A DNA stretch of 64,000 bases from Sphingobacteriales bacterium 50-39 (GCA_001898505.1 MKTZ01000011.1:248001-312000), one strand, 5' to 3'; positions 17,394-25,724 are shown, counted from the first letter of the stretch. Numbers and translations: made by a program. The notes: a model not told the origin generated them from the sequence alone.

Positions 17394-17936
17394 CATTTCC
17401 TTGACGGCTGCGATAGCAGCCGTCAACCGATCTTCTTCGCATCCGCTGATCACTCTCCATGGAGTGGATTGGTTGATCATACAGTCCTTATAGATATGGA
17501 ACAGCTGTTCCCTGGGACCCTCGTCCGGGTATTCCCGCAACTCATCCGCCGTCCAGGGTAGATCCGTATTGCACAAAAGATATCCGTCATATGTACGCGT
17601 AACCACCTGGTCCAGTATCCAGGCGTCACAGGCACCGAATACAAATTCGCCCCAGACCTTCATCACATACATGTCCGTATCGATAAAAAGAATGGGATCC
17701 ATCAGCCCCTGACCCCAGCGCTCCTCCAATTCCGCCGCATGTTTTTCTTCCAGCGCCAGCTGCCCCTTCGCGATAGTGAGCAAGTCCGCATATTGGTAAT
17801 TCTTCCCGTGCCGTAACAGGTATTCCCGCGCATACTCGGGTACCCAGTCCGTTCCGAAATGAGCGGCCAGCCCTTCGCACAGCGTGCTTTTGCCCGTTGA
17901 CTCCGGTCCTATGACGACGATTTTCTTAATCGGCAT
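17382..17936 (-). CDS. NadR-type ribosylnicotinamide kinase-like ATPase
   Basis: A 184-residue P-loop protein resembling the C-terminal kinase domain of NadR, which phosphorylates nicotinamide riboside to NMN. Seen: IVVIGPESTGKSTLCEGLA (Walker A), WVPEYAREYL, FIDTDMYVMKVW (Walker B-like) and LLCNTDLPWTADELREYPD. The ATG at 17936 is chosen; the frame continues upstream, but that DNA is repeat R2. pnuC, the matching transporter, lies just upstream on the same strand, which supports NAD salvage by import and phosphorylation of nicotinamide riboside. Confidence 0.9.
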   Translation of the reverse strand: MPIKKIVVIGPESTGKSTLCEGLAAHFGTDWVPEYAREYLLRHGKNYQYADLLTIAKGQLALEEKHAAELEERWGQGLMDPILFIDTDMYVMKVWGEFVFGACDAWILDQVVTRTYDGYLLCNTDLPWTADELREYPDEGPREQLFHIYKDCMINQSTPWRVISGCEEDRLTAAIAAVKEMLIQ

Positions 17937-17942
17937 AAAAGT

Positions 17943-18096
17943 GCGGTAATTGGTCTTGTCGTAAAAATAGCCCAATTCCCGCATATCGCTAATGTCTGAG
18001 GCCTTCGTCGGAGTTCCGAGCCCTCACTCCTCCTCGGTCGGAACCTTCGCAGGCTCGGTTCTATCTGTCCTGCTGACGAACCGCTTTCAGCGGTTC
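17943..18096 (+). repeat. Structured intergenic repeat, copy R2 (full)
   Basis: Module A arms at 17943-17956 (GCGGTAATTGGTCT, imperfect) and 17969-17982 (AGCCCAATTCCCGC), then GCTAATGTCTG, then a long hairpin-rich B module including GAACC...GGTTC (T-A pair of other copies replaced by G-C), and a final hairpin GAACCGCT-TTC-AGCGGTTC at 18078-18096. The last part overlaps the 3' coding end of pnuC. Module A lies 7 bases upstream of the NadR-like ATG. On the minus strand the loop reads CTATTTTTACG. Confidence 0.88.
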
Positions 18097-18720
18097 CTGG
18101 CATTGTTTGGATTTCCTGTTCCATTCTATCAGCCCGGAAATGGCCATGATCAGTAAGATAAGATAATATACGCTGGTGAATACAAGGTGTTTTACAAAAT
18201 AGAGAGGGATAGAGGCGAAATTGGTAGCGATCCACCAGTGCCAGCTCTCCACTTTCTTTTTTGCCATCAGCCACATACCCGTGTAGGCCGTAGCAGAAGC
18301 AAATGCGTCCGCCCAGGGAATAGCCTGGGGCGCAAACCCTTTTTTCAACCAGGTCAGCGCCGAGAAGACGACGATATAAAAAAAGGAAAAGAAACCTATC
18401 TGCTGCGCCCATTCCCTGCCGCTGGACGAGGTGATCTTTAACAATGGCTTATCCTGTTTATCCTTCCGGGCCCAGAGTATCCAGCCGTAAATGCTCACCA
18501 CCGTATAATAAAAATTGACGCTGGCTTCACCCAACAGGGAATAGTGGAAGCTGAGATAGACATAGATGATGGTATTCACCAACCCCGTGGGATAGACCCA
18601 AATGTTTTCCGCCCGGCTGAACCAGACACTGAGGATGCCGGCAAACACCGCTATATATTCCAGACCGGAAGTATTATGTAGATCGCTTAGGAACTGCTGA
18701 TAAAGCTCTGCGAGATTCAT
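18061..18720 (-). CDS. pnuC: Nicotinamide riboside transporter
   Basis: A 219-residue, seven-helix membrane protein of the PnuC family. It opens ...LEYIAVFAGILSVWFSRAENIWVYPTGLVNTIIYVYL with the family's WxxGxxN-like region, followed by FYYTVVSIYGWILW and LKKGFAPQAIPWADAFASATAYTGMWLMAKKKVESWHWWI. The last dozen residues are encoded within repeat R2, so the natural C-terminus may have been altered. Same strand and order as the NadR-like kinase, forming a salvage pair. Confidence 0.94.
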   Translation of the reverse strand: MNLAELYQQFLSDLHNTSGLEYIAVFAGILSVWFSRAENIWVYPTGLVNTIIYVYLSFHYSLLGEASVNFYYTVVSIYGWILWARKDKQDKPLLKITSSSGREWAQQIGFFSFFYIVVFSALTWLKKGFAPQAIPWADAFASATAYTGMWLMAKKKVESWHWWIATNFASIPLYFVKHLVFTSVYYLILLIMAISGLIEWNRKSKQCQEPLKAVRQQDR

Positions 18721-18722
18721 TT

Positions 18723-18760
18723 AACGGACCGGAGGTTCGTTGTCCGAAGGACAAACATTA
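18723..18760 (-). repeat. Structured repeat, partial copy R3 (B module)
   Basis: AACGGACCGGAGGTTCGTT, then GTCCGAAGGAC (stem with GAA loop), then the linker remnant ACATTA. It is the reverse complement of the 3' part of R1 with almost no change. The linker's TAA is the stop codon of the Nfu gene, and the other end lies 3 bases before the pnuC ATG. Confidence 0.88.
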
Positions 18761-19351
18761 TTCAGCTTCTGCCACAACTTCTTTTACTTCAGGGATCATG
18801 CGCTTCATCATGCCTTCGATGCCGGCCTTCAGCGTGATCATGGAAGAAGGGCAGCCCGAGCAGGAGCCCTGCAGCATCAGGTTGACAACCCCCTCGTTAT
18901 AACTCTTGAATTGTATGGCGCCGCCGTCCATTTCTACGGCTGGCTTTACATAGTTCTCCAGCAGCTCTTTTATACGCTTCACCACGTCATCGTCATCAGC
19001 ATCGATCGCGTTGCCTTCCGACTTGACAACGACCACTTCTTCTTCATTGATAACAGGTTTTCCCTCTTCCAGGTACTCTTTCAGGAATTGCCGGATAGAA
19101 GGGATGACATCGTTCCAGTCCGTATCGGAAGTCTTCGTCAGCGTAACAAAATTGCTTGCTATGAAAACGCTTTTTATAAAGGGAAAGCCAAAAAGCTCGA
19201 TGGCCAGGGGAGAAGGTTTGGCGGCTTCGACATCCGGGAAATCTATACTCTTTCCGGGATATAACAGCTTGTTAGCCACAAATTTCATTGTCTCCGGGTT
19301 GGGAGTCATTTCAGTATAGATGCTGATCACCGGATTGCCTGTTTTGATCAT
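18758..19351 (-). CDS. Nfu/NifU-type iron-sulfur cluster scaffold
   Basis: A 197-residue Fe-S carrier. Residues about 9-95 are the Nfu N-terminal domain (YTEMTPNPETMKFVANKLL; FPFIKSVFIASNFVTLTK), and about 120-190 the NifU C-terminal domain with the cluster-ligating CSGCPSS. Delivers 4Fe-4S or 2Fe-2S clusters to target enzymes. The stop codon TAA belongs to repeat R3. Monocistronic in appearance, on the minus strand. Confidence 0.94.
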   Translation of the reverse strand: MIKTGNPVISIYTEMTPNPETMKFVANKLLYPGKSIDFPDVEAAKPSPLAIELFGFPFIKSVFIASNFVTLTKTSDTDWNDVIPSIRQFLKEYLEEGKPVINEEEVVVVKSEGNAIDADDDDVVKRIKELLENYVKPAVEMDGGAIQFKSYNEGVVNLMLQGSCSGCPSSMITLKAGIEGMMKRMIPEVKEVVAEAE

Positions 19352-19452
19352 AACGCGCCAAGTTTAGTTGTTTGCACCGGGTCTGGCTTGTCACCAAAAG
19401 TAATCCATCCCCGGTGCCTGCAAAGTTAACGATTCCGCTCCAAATCATGTAA

Positions 19453-19863
19453 TCATGCCGCCTGGTCCACTTCCCCGGGCACGTCCATCTGCGTCCGCGC
19501 TGCCGCCGGCCTGGACAGGCGGTAGTTCAATACATGGGCCCCCACGATGAGCGCCACGGCAAAGGGAAGGAACCGCAGTTCGTATGCATGCCATATCTGC
19601 TTGGCTACCAGCAACAACACCCCTCCTGTGAACAGCAGCAAGGGCAGGAGATGCCGGTGATGCCGTCTAAAGCCATGTAAAAGAGCCCAGGACCCAATCA
19701 AAAAGGCCAGAAGGATCATCCCATACTCAAAATATGCATTGTGTATGATATTGATCCCCAGTATTGGCAGACTGGCCAGTAACAAGGGCAGCACCGCACA
19801 GTGAATAGCACACAGCACAGAGGCCGTGATACCCAGGACATCCCAATTGATCTTACTAAGCAT
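19453..19863 (-). CDS. MerC-type membrane protein
   Basis: A 136-residue inner-membrane protein with four helices. The opening WDVLGITASVLCAIHCAVLPLLLASLP carries the CxxHC motif typical of MerC-family proteins, proposed to bind or move metal ions; the tail is short. It is chosen to start at the ATG at 19863 because a promoter sits about 45 bases upstream. It lies divergent from the SCO1 gene, a copper-handling protein, suggesting metal homeostasis. No other mer genes are nearby, so mercury resistance is not implied. Confidence 0.85.
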   Translation of the reverse strand: MLSKINWDVLGITASVLCAIHCAVLPLLLASLPILGINIIHNAYFEYGMILLAFLIGSWALLHGFRRHHRHLLPLLLFTGGVLLLVAKQIWHAYELRFLPFAVALIVGAHVLNYRLSRPAAARTQMDVPGEVDQAA

Positions 19864-19908
19864 TTTATTCTGGCCCTTTCCAACGGGTCCATCCAGGGAA
19901 AGGGGTAA

Positions 19909-19940
19909 CAAATATACAACAAACGCAACAGCGTTGCAAA
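19909..19940 (-). promoter_or_regulatory. Promoter for merC-like gene, TTTG and TATATTTG
   Basis: On the minus strand TTTG at 19940-19937 and TATATTTG at 19916-19909 are separated by 20 bases, an excellent fit to the Bacteroidota consensus. The merC-like ATG lies about 45 bases downstream. Confidence 0.7.
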
Positions 19941-19976
19941 TAATTTTCGCGCCGGTCCATCGAAGAGGTGTTTTCG

Positions 19977-19984
19977 TACCTTTG
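19977..19984 (+). promoter_or_regulatory. -7 box TACCTTTG for the SCO1 gene
   Basis: Full match to TAnnTTTG. A start about 7 bases beyond it falls after the ATG at 19988, which supports the ATG at 20021 as the true start. The -33 element is not evident. Confidence 0.55.
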
Positions 19985-20020
19985 CAAATGGATCGCTCCC
20001 AAAGTAGGCGGCCTGGTATT

Positions 20021-20686
20021 ATGAACAAGAAAAAAATTGGATTCTTCATCGTCTTTTTCCTACTGCTTTTCGTCGGGTTCTATTTCGCGCTTGCCCGGTT
20101 CATCCCCGGGTATGGAGATGAGCAGCTACCCGTGATCAGCTATGTGCATGCCTTTTCTTTCACCAACCAGGACGGCAAGCCGATCACACAAAAGGACGTA
20201 GATGGAAAAGTATATGTGGCTGAATATTTCTTCACCACCTGCAAAGGCATCTGCCCCAAGATGAATAGGAACATGAAGCAGATTGCAAACCAGTTTGCGG
20301 GAGAGCCCAATTTTCGCATTCTCTCTTACACCGTAGACCCCCAGACGGATACCATAGCGCGCATGAAACATTATGCCGACTCTTTAGGAGCCGATCCGGG
20401 CAAGTGGTGGTTCCTTACGGGAAGGAAGGATAGTCTGTATGCACTCGCAAGAGGATCTTATTTGTTGGACGATCCGAAGAATAATACCACCAACATTGAC
20501 GAGCAGTTCATACATACGCAATTCCTGGCCCTGGTCGACAAAGGAGGGCGTGTACGAAAAATATATGACAGCCTAAAAAAAGATGAGCTGGCCGAATTGG
20601 AGAAAGATATAAAGGCGCTATTGAAGGAGCCGGCATCCGCTGCGCCACGATTTGCAAACGGATTATTCAATAACAATCCCGGATGA
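20021..20686 (+). CDS. SCO1/SenC family copper chaperone
   Basis: A 221-residue membrane-anchored thioredoxin-fold protein that helps load copper into cytochrome oxidase. One N-terminal membrane helix (about 5-27), then SFTNQDGKPITQKDVDGKVYVAEYFFTTCKGICPKMNRNM with the metal-binding CxxxCP, FRILSYTVDPQTDT, and the distal His in the FIHTQFLALVDKGG region. Both Cys and the His are present. It is 4 bases upstream of the Fur-family gene, so the two are likely co-transcribed. Confidence 0.93.
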   Translation: MNKKKIGFFIVFFLLLFVGFYFALARFIPGYGDEQLPVISYVHAFSFTNQDGKPITQKDVDGKVYVAEYFFTTCKGICPKMNRNMKQIANQFAGEPNFRILSYTVDPQTDTIARMKHYADSLGADPGKWWFLTGRKDSLYALARGSYLLDDPKNNTTNIDEQFIHTQFLALVDKGGRVRKIYDSLKKDELAELEKDIKALLKEPASAAPRFANGLFNNNPG

Positions 20687-20690
20687 TATC

Positions 20691-21116
20691 ATGGACCGTA
20701 AAATTGAAGACATACTCAAACGCAATCAGCTAAGCGTGACCAGCGGGCGAAAGAAGATCCTGGAATTGTTTTTGCAACAGGATGGCGCGTTGGCGCACAA
20801 TGATATTGAAAAACGTGCGGGAGAAAAATTTGATCGTGTCACGATCTACCGTACACTACAGGCCTTTCTCGAAAAAGGCATGATACACAGTATTCCCACT
20901 TCGGATAATTCTATACGTTATGCGTTATGCAAGGACAACTGCTCCGAAGGACATCACCATGACGATCACGTTCATTTTGTTTGCAGCGCCTGTGGCAACA
21001 CAGTATGTCTCGAAGGCGTGATGGTTCCTCCCATTAAGCTTCCAAATGGCTTCGTTGTCGAGCAGGTGGAAATGCTTGTCAGCGGCGTTTGTAAAAGTTG
21101 CAACATGGATGTATGA
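20691..21116 (+). CDS. Fur family metalloregulator
   Basis: A 141-residue regulator: winged helix (RNQLSVTSGRKKILELFLQQDGALAHNDIEKRAGEKFDRVTIYRTLQAFLEKGMIHSI), then a dimerisation domain with a His-rich turn EGHHHDDHVHF and two CxxC pairs (CSAC and CKSC) for structural zinc. It could be Fur, Zur or PerR type. The His cluster and the SCO1 gene 4 bases upstream suggest zinc- or copper-linked control. The ATG at 20691 is preferred over an upstream TTG. Confidence 0.92.
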   Translation: MDRKIEDILKRNQLSVTSGRKKILELFLQQDGALAHNDIEKRAGEKFDRVTIYRTLQAFLEKGMIHSIPTSDNSIRYALCKDNCSEGHHHDDHVHFVCSACGNTVCLEGVMVPPIKLPNGFVVEQVEMLVSGVCKSCNMDV

Positions 21117-21149
21117 GTCAGGCCCCTCGCGGCTTTCAGCACATCAAGG

Positions 21150-21262
21150 TACAAAAAGCGAAAGCCCCGATGTAGAAACACCGGGACTTTTGGTTAAGGC
21201 TCTGATTAGTAGCTTCTTTATGTTAAGAGTGACGTTGAATCACCCGACATAGCTGGTAGTGA
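21150..21262 (-). ncRNA. Candidate small RNA (6S-like?) with own promoter and terminator
   Basis: On the minus strand TTG (21296-21294), a 20-base spacer and TATATTTG (21273-21266) form a promoter with no reading frame behind it. About 75 bases later a 13-base hairpin (21190-21161) is followed by CGCTTTTT. The transcript would be about 110 bases. From memory, similar stretches occur in other Bacteroidota intergenic regions, which suggests a conserved RNA. The 6S-Flavo family is one candidate, not confirmed. Confidence 0.4.
21161..21194. terminator. Bidirectional intrinsic terminator after fur
   Basis: Arms 21161-21173 and 21178-21190 pair over 13 bases (two G-U pairs) with loop AGAA. A T-run follows on the plus strand (TTTTGG) and CGCTTTTT on the minus strand. 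Confidence 0.75.
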
Positions 21263-21353
21263 TTACAAATATAGCCGGAAAAAAGCATACGAGCAATAGG
21301 TATAAGTACTACTTTCCGGGTATTTTTTGAAAAAAATTGCAGGCGTTTCCGGA

Positions 21354-23069
21354 TCAATTCTGCTCCAATTCAGCGCTGACAAATTCCATCAATTGTTTAA
21401 TATGCTCTTTGGAAAAGTTAAACCGAAGACCCGCGGCATCGTATAATTCCGGTAGTGTCCGGGTGCCACCCAGGCTTAGAGCAGCCATGTAATTGTTTAA
21501 CGCTTTCTCTTTGTTCTCCTTATACTGTTTCCACAATCCGATGGCGCCCAACTGTGCGATACCATATTCGATATAGTAGAAAGGTACTTCAAAAAGATGC
21601 AGCTGCCGTTGCCAGCTAAAAGGCCTGTACTGCTCTAGCCCTTGCCAGTCAATCACTTGAGAAGTGAACTCCTGCAGGATTGCCATCCAATGCTCCTTCC
21701 TTTCTTCCAGGGTGTGGTTGGGGTTTTCGTATACCCAATGCTGGAATTTATCGATGGTAGCAATCCAGGGGAATATCGTAATAACACGTTCCAGCTGATG
21801 ACGACGTGCTCTTGCTAAATCGTTTTTAGCGAAGAAAAGATCCCAATGATCCATGCTGAATAGCTCCATCGACATGCTTGCAACTTCTGCAATTTCCATT
21901 GGATACTCCTTGAAGGAGCTCAGCTCCAGCGGGTGTGCTAAAAAAGAGTGTATGGCATGGCCGCCTTCGTGAACCATTGTTGTCAGGTCCCCCATTTGTC
22001 CGGCAGCATTCATAAAAATAAATGGCGCGCCGGTTTCAGCTAACGGGCAATTATAGCCGCCAGGAGCTTTTCCCTTCCTGCTCTCCAGGTCGAACCTTCC
22101 CATGGACTTCATCGTACGCAGACAATCTCCAAAAAAAGGATTTAGCTGATCGAAACATTCGGTCGTCTTGGTGATCAGCTCCCCCGCGTCCTTGAATGGC
22201 CGCAAAGGCTCTACACCAGCGGGTTCCGCCTCCGTATCCCATGGACGCAACGCTTCCAGCCCCAGCTTTGCTTTCTTCTGTTCGAGAATGCGACTCACCA
22301 ATGGCAATACATATTCCCTCACGGCATCGTGGAATTGAAAACAGTCTTCTTTCGTATAATCGAACCGGCCAAGATCTTCAAACTTATAATCGCGATAATT
22401 AGCAAAACCCGCATTCACTGCAACCTGGTGGCGGCGCTGTATCAATTGGGAATACAGATCGCCCAAGGCGTCCTTATCCTGCAGTCTTCGCTCCTGTATC
22501 TTCCGGTAAGCATCTTCCCGCACATTGCGTTGCGGGTTTTCGAGGAATTTTGCCGCTTGTTGCAACGTGTATTCTTTCCCATCCAGGGTCACGGTCATCT
22601 TTCCCGCGATCATTCCATACTGCTGCGCCAGCACGCTCAGCTCGGCCTGCAGCGGGATGTTGTTTTCCCGGAAGAGCTCGATTTGCTTTTTTACCCTCCG
22701 GATGTAGGTAAAGAACTCGCGCTTATCCAGCTCGCTCGTATAAGGACATTCCACCAGCTTGCGGTTCAACCTGTCCCCATAGGGTTGTATATGCGGCTGT
22801 ATCTCCATGACAAAATACCGGAAGGATTCTTCCAGCTCTTTATTTTCCGTATCGCATGTCATGCGGATCTGTCTCCAGCTGGAATCTTCGCTGATCACGG
22901 CCTCCAGCTCACTCAGGTCATGTAACCATTTCTCCAATGCCTGTCTCGAATCCAACACCCGCTCTTCCAGATTCTTGAGATAGGGCTCCAACCCATTCCA
23001 ATCCGTCAACACAAAATCCTCTGGTAAAAAATGCCTCTTTGGCTTTTCCAATTCAGCTGTATAGTTCAT
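21354..23069 (-). CDS. M3 family oligoendopeptidase F-like metallopeptidase
   Basis: A 571-residue cytosolic zinc peptidase. The zinc site HEGGH is at 367-371 within MVHEGGHAIHSFLAHPL, and the third ligand region YPMEIAEVASMSMELFS follows about 20 residues later. An N-terminal alpha-helical PepF-type domain (about 30-200) and a C-terminal WLYxxPxH-like stretch are present. Cleaves medium-size peptides. It ends 21 bases after the DUF5606 gene begins its run on the same strand, so the pair may be co-transcribed. Confidence 0.93.
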   Translation of the reverse strand: MNYTAELEKPKRHFLPEDFVLTDWNGLEPYLKNLEERVLDSRQALEKWLHDLSELEAVISEDSSWRQIRMTCDTENKELEESFRYFVMEIQPHIQPYGDRLNRKLVECPYTSELDKREFFTYIRRVKKQIELFRENNIPLQAELSVLAQQYGMIAGKMTVTLDGKEYTLQQAAKFLENPQRNVREDAYRKIQERRLQDKDALGDLYSQLIQRRHQVAVNAGFANYRDYKFEDLGRFDYTKEDCFQFHDAVREYVLPLVSRILEQKKAKLGLEALRPWDTEAEPAGVEPLRPFKDAGELITKTTECFDQLNPFFGDCLRTMKSMGRFDLESRKGKAPGGYNCPLAETGAPFIFMNAAGQMGDLTTMVHEGGHAIHSFLAHPLELSSFKEYPMEIAEVASMSMELFSMDHWDLFFAKNDLARARRHQLERVITIFPWIATIDKFQHWVYENPNHTLEERKEHWMAILQEFTSQVIDWQGLEQYRPFSWQRQLHLFEVPFYYIEYGIAQLGAIGLWKQYKENKEKALNNYMAALSLGGTRTLPELYDAAGLRFNFSKEHIKQLMEFVSAELEQN

Positions 23070-23089
23070 CCGAAAATTTTTTATCTATC

Positions 23090-23785
23090 CTATTTTTTCT
23101 TGGCCGCCTTTTTAGGAGCTGCCTTTTTGGGCGTTTCTTCCTCCTCTTTTGCGGCTTTTTTCTTAGGGGCTTCCCCAGAACGAGCCTTCGGCTCGTTGTC
23201 CGAAGGACCATCATTAGATTTCTTTGCTGCCGCCTTCTTTGCAGGGACCGGCTCTTCCTCCGCTTCTTTCTTGGCCTTCTTGGCAGGCGCCTTCTCTACC
23301 GCAACAGCCTTTTCTTCAACCGGCGCTGCTTTTTCCTTCTTTGGCTTTGCAGGGGCCTTTTCTTCTTCTACCAGCTCTTCCTCGGCTACCTCCTCTCCAG
23401 GCTCGGAAAGCTTGATCTCGATGTCATTGCTTTTTAACACACTGAACCATTTGACCATTTTCTTCATGTCACTGGCATACACACGGGTAAAGTCCATGTC
23501 CGGGTATACCTTTGTGAAATAAGCCTGTACGTCCTTATTGTCCTTTTCATTGGGCAGCCTTTCACTGCTTGCTTCCATGGCCTTCAATACATCCACCAGG
23601 TTGACATTTTCCCGGACCGTATAGATCTCGATACTCTCCAGGTGAGAGAAATTGTGGATACGGCTGGATACAAAACGGGTGGTCTTGTCATCCAACGAAC
23701 GTACGATCGCACCATCGGACTTGCTGCTTAACAACTCATATAATCCCGGCAATCCGGTCACAGCGATTACTTTGTTATATTCCAT
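23090..23785 (-). CDS. DUF5606 protein with Lys/Ala/Glu-rich tail
   Basis: A 231-residue protein. Residues 1-115 form the DUF5606 domain known from Bacteroidota (YNKVIAVTGLPGLYELLSSKSDGAIVRSLDD, IYTVRENVNLVDVLKAM, AYFTKVYPDMDFTRVYASDMKKMVKWFSVL). The rest is a low-complexity, highly charged tail of AKK/EE/PAKK units, typical of nucleic-acid or nucleoid-associated proteins. Residues about 190-202 of the tail are encoded by repeat R4. Function unknown; the ATG at 23785 precedes the domain exactly. Confidence 0.88.
   Translation of the reverse strand: MEYNKVIAVTGLPGLYELLSSKSDGAIVRSLDDKTTRFVSSRIHNFSHLESIEIYTVRENVNLVDVLKAMEASSERLPNEKDNKDVQAYFTKVYPDMDFTRVYASDMKKMVKWFSVLKSNDIEIKLSEPGEEVAEEELVEEEKAPAKPKKEKAAPVEEKAVAVEKAPAKKAKKEAEEEPVPAKKAAAKKSNDGPSDNEPKARSGEAPKKKAAKEEEETPKKAAPKKAAKKK
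23179..23217 (-). repeat. Structured repeat, partial copy R4 inside a coding region
   Basis: AACGAGC-CTTCG-GCTCGTT, then GTCCGAAGGAC, then CATCATTAG. It is 39 bases, a multiple of three, so the host frame is kept. Only the B module and linker are present. The stem differs in sequence from R3 (AACGGACC/GGTTCGTT) but pairs better. Confidence 0.85.
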
Positions 23786-23895
23786 GCTGATAATTTTATG
23801 GGAGATGCAAGTTAATACGAAACGGCCAGTTTGACCATAAATTTTTACCCCTACGGTGCCGCAGCCCACACAGCACCGAAGGCCCCGGCCGAGTC

Positions 23896-24552
23896 CTACG
23901 CCTGAGCCCTGGCTGCCTCCAGCGCCCGTTCGAGGGCGCCACGGAAGGTCTCATAGTCGGTATACCCCCTGCTCAATAGATACATCCGCGACTCGCTCAC
24001 CTGTAACAGCAGGGTGGGAAACCCCGTAATTCCCAACTGTTTCACCAGCTCGAACTCCTCATAGGCTTTAGCTTTATATACAGGACTATGCAGCTTTTCA
24101 TAAAACTCCTTGTCCGCGATCCCATATTTCTCCAGGAGGTGGCGGTAGGCCTCGTCATCCGTAAGATCACGTCCCTCCTCGTGCAGGGCATACTGCAGGT
24201 CCGCCGCGAAGGGGATAGCCAGCTCCGGATGATACTCCTTGAATACACAAAGAGCAATGGCCGGCTTCTCCGAAGAAGGGTACCAGTCGCTTTCTTCAGG
24301 ATTGAAAATATGCCACAGCCAGTCTTTGCCAAATCTTATGCCAGTCTGCTCCTCCACAGTCTTGTAAGCCTTTTGTATATAGGCCGCCATGACCCCGATA
24401 GGTTGCGGTTTTTCAGGAAGTATCATGCCTCCGGACAATACCTCGAAGGCCAGGCGGTCACGGTACTCTTCGAAGATCCGCCGGATGACAGGGCTAAACC
24501 CATAACACCATCCGCAATAGGCGTCATAACAGTAATACAACGTGGGCGTCAT
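23896..24552 (-). CDS. DsbA-family thiol oxidoreductase-like protein
   Basis: A 218-residue cytoplasmic protein of the DsbA/FrnE-like group. The active-site pair is at the start: YYCYDAYCGWCYGFSPV (CGWC). The insert helices and cis-Pro loop ITGFPTLLLQ follow, as in the family. The ATG at 24552 overlaps the TGA of the histidine kinase gene (ATGA), which fixes the start and shows translational coupling. Without an export signal it likely acts as a cytosolic disulfide or glutathione-type exchange enzyme. Confidence 0.9.
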   Translation of the reverse strand: MTPTLYYCYDAYCGWCYGFSPVIRRIFEEYRDRLAFEVLSGGMILPEKPQPIGVMAAYIQKAYKTVEEQTGIRFGKDWLWHIFNPEESDWYPSSEKPAIALCVFKEYHPELAIPFAADLQYALHEEGRDLTDDEAYRHLLEKYGIADKEFYEKLHSPVYKAKAYEEFELVKQLGITGFPTLLLQVSESRMYLLSRGYTDYETFRGALERALEAARAQA

Positions 24553-25610
24553 AATGTGCTCTCCTGATTGCAAGGTAATTCTATTCTCCATTCACACCCC
24601 TCTCCGGGGGCGGTCTTCAGGTGAAAGGATCCCTTATAATATTCCACACGGTTTTGAATATTGTTCAGCCCAATACCCCTTTTGACAGCCTTCTCATCAA
24701 AGCCACGGCCATTGTCGGTCAGTATTAGGCTTATCTTCTCCTCATAGACGGTAAGGGCTATGCTCAATTCCGTGGCCTGCGAATGTTTCAGGACATTGCT
24801 TATTTTTTCCTGTATACTGCGGAAAATGGCCAGCTTGATGTCCGGACTGATCGTCTCCTCTTCCAGATTCTGAAATGACAGGAGCCGTATCGACAGCTTG
24901 CCCGACTGGTTGATCTTTTGCACGATGTCGTGCACGGCAGCAGCAAGACCCAGGTCCTTTAACGTATACGGAGTAAGATTATGCGAGATATTACGGATCT
25001 CTTCGATGACCATCTGGATATTCTGATAACAGTCGTCGATAAACCGCGCATCCGCAGGATTGTTCCTGGCTATTTCCAAAAAGAGCTTGCAGGTAGTGAG
25101 GATCTGGTTTACATTATCATGCAGCTCGGAAGAGATCTCCTTCCGCTCCTTCTCCTGCGCCTCCATGATAGCCTTGATGATCTCCCTTTTCTTCCGCACC
25201 TCTTCTTCCACCATCATCTTCTCCAGGTTCTTCTGCAACGTGATATCCCGGTAAATGGACACATATCCCATCAGTTGATCATCCGGCCCCTTGATACAAG
25301 AACTGCTGCACTCCAGAAAAATTTCGCTATCCCCCCTTTTCAGCGCCATGACCCCTTTCCACTTTCCATCCCGTCTAAGCTCTATCCAGGCCGTCTCGCG
25401 GCTGTCGGTAAGAAAATCATAATCCACCACATCCCGTATCGACTTGTCCAGCACCTCGATCACCTTGAGCCCGAACATCTCCTCAGCAGCCTTGTTCCAG
25501 CTCTTGACAGCATAATTCAGATCAGTGGATATAACCACATCGCTGATATTGTCCAGGATAAAACCTGGCTGATTAGGCCAGAGATGAGAAACTTCATTGG
25601 TCAGAGACAT
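24549..25610 (-). CDS. PAS-domain sensor histidine kinase (HisKA_3 type)
   Basis: A 353-residue kinase without membrane segments. The PAS domain (about 16-125) is followed by a coiled-coil linker, then HisKA_3 (RKEISSELHDNVNQILTT, phospho-acceptor His164) and HATPase (NVLKHSQATELSI, DNGRGFDEKAVKRGIGLNNIQNRV). This type usually signals to LuxR/NarL-family response regulators; no such regulator is next to it. A TTG 27 bases upstream is the less likely start. Coupled to the DsbA-like gene by ATGA, suggesting redox or ligand sensing. Confidence 0.93.
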   Translation of the reverse strand: MSLTNEVSHLWPNQPGFILDNISDVVISTDLNYAVKSWNKAAEEMFGLKVIEVLDKSIRDVVDYDFLTDSRETAWIELRRDGKWKGVMALKRGDSEIFLECSSSCIKGPDDQLMGYVSIYRDITLQKNLEKMMVEEEVRKKREIIKAIMEAQEKERKEISSELHDNVNQILTTCKLFLEIARNNPADARFIDDCYQNIQMVIEEIRNISHNLTPYTLKDLGLAAAVHDIVQKINQSGKLSIRLLSFQNLEEETISPDIKLAIFRSIQEKISNVLKHSQATELSIALTVYEEKISLILTDNGRGFDEKAVKRGIGLNNIQNRVEYYKGSFHLKTAPGEGCEWRIELPCNQESTL

Positions 25611-25637
25611 AGCACAAAGTTTTCGTAATGAAACCAA

Positions 25638-25674
25638 AGGTCGCCATAGACGACCTGGCCGAAGGCCCAGATAG
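25638..25674 (-). repeat. Structured repeat, partial copy R12
   Basis: AGGTCG and CGACCT flank CCATAGA, followed by the small stem GGCCGAAGGCC (GAA loop) and CAGATAG. Same order as R3, R4 and R7 with new stem sequences. It lies just upstream of the histidine kinase ATG. Confidence 0.65.
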
Positions 25675-25724
25675 TAGAAATTTTTTCGCGGGGACTACTT
25701 TTGACCATAGGACACCCGAAAAAT

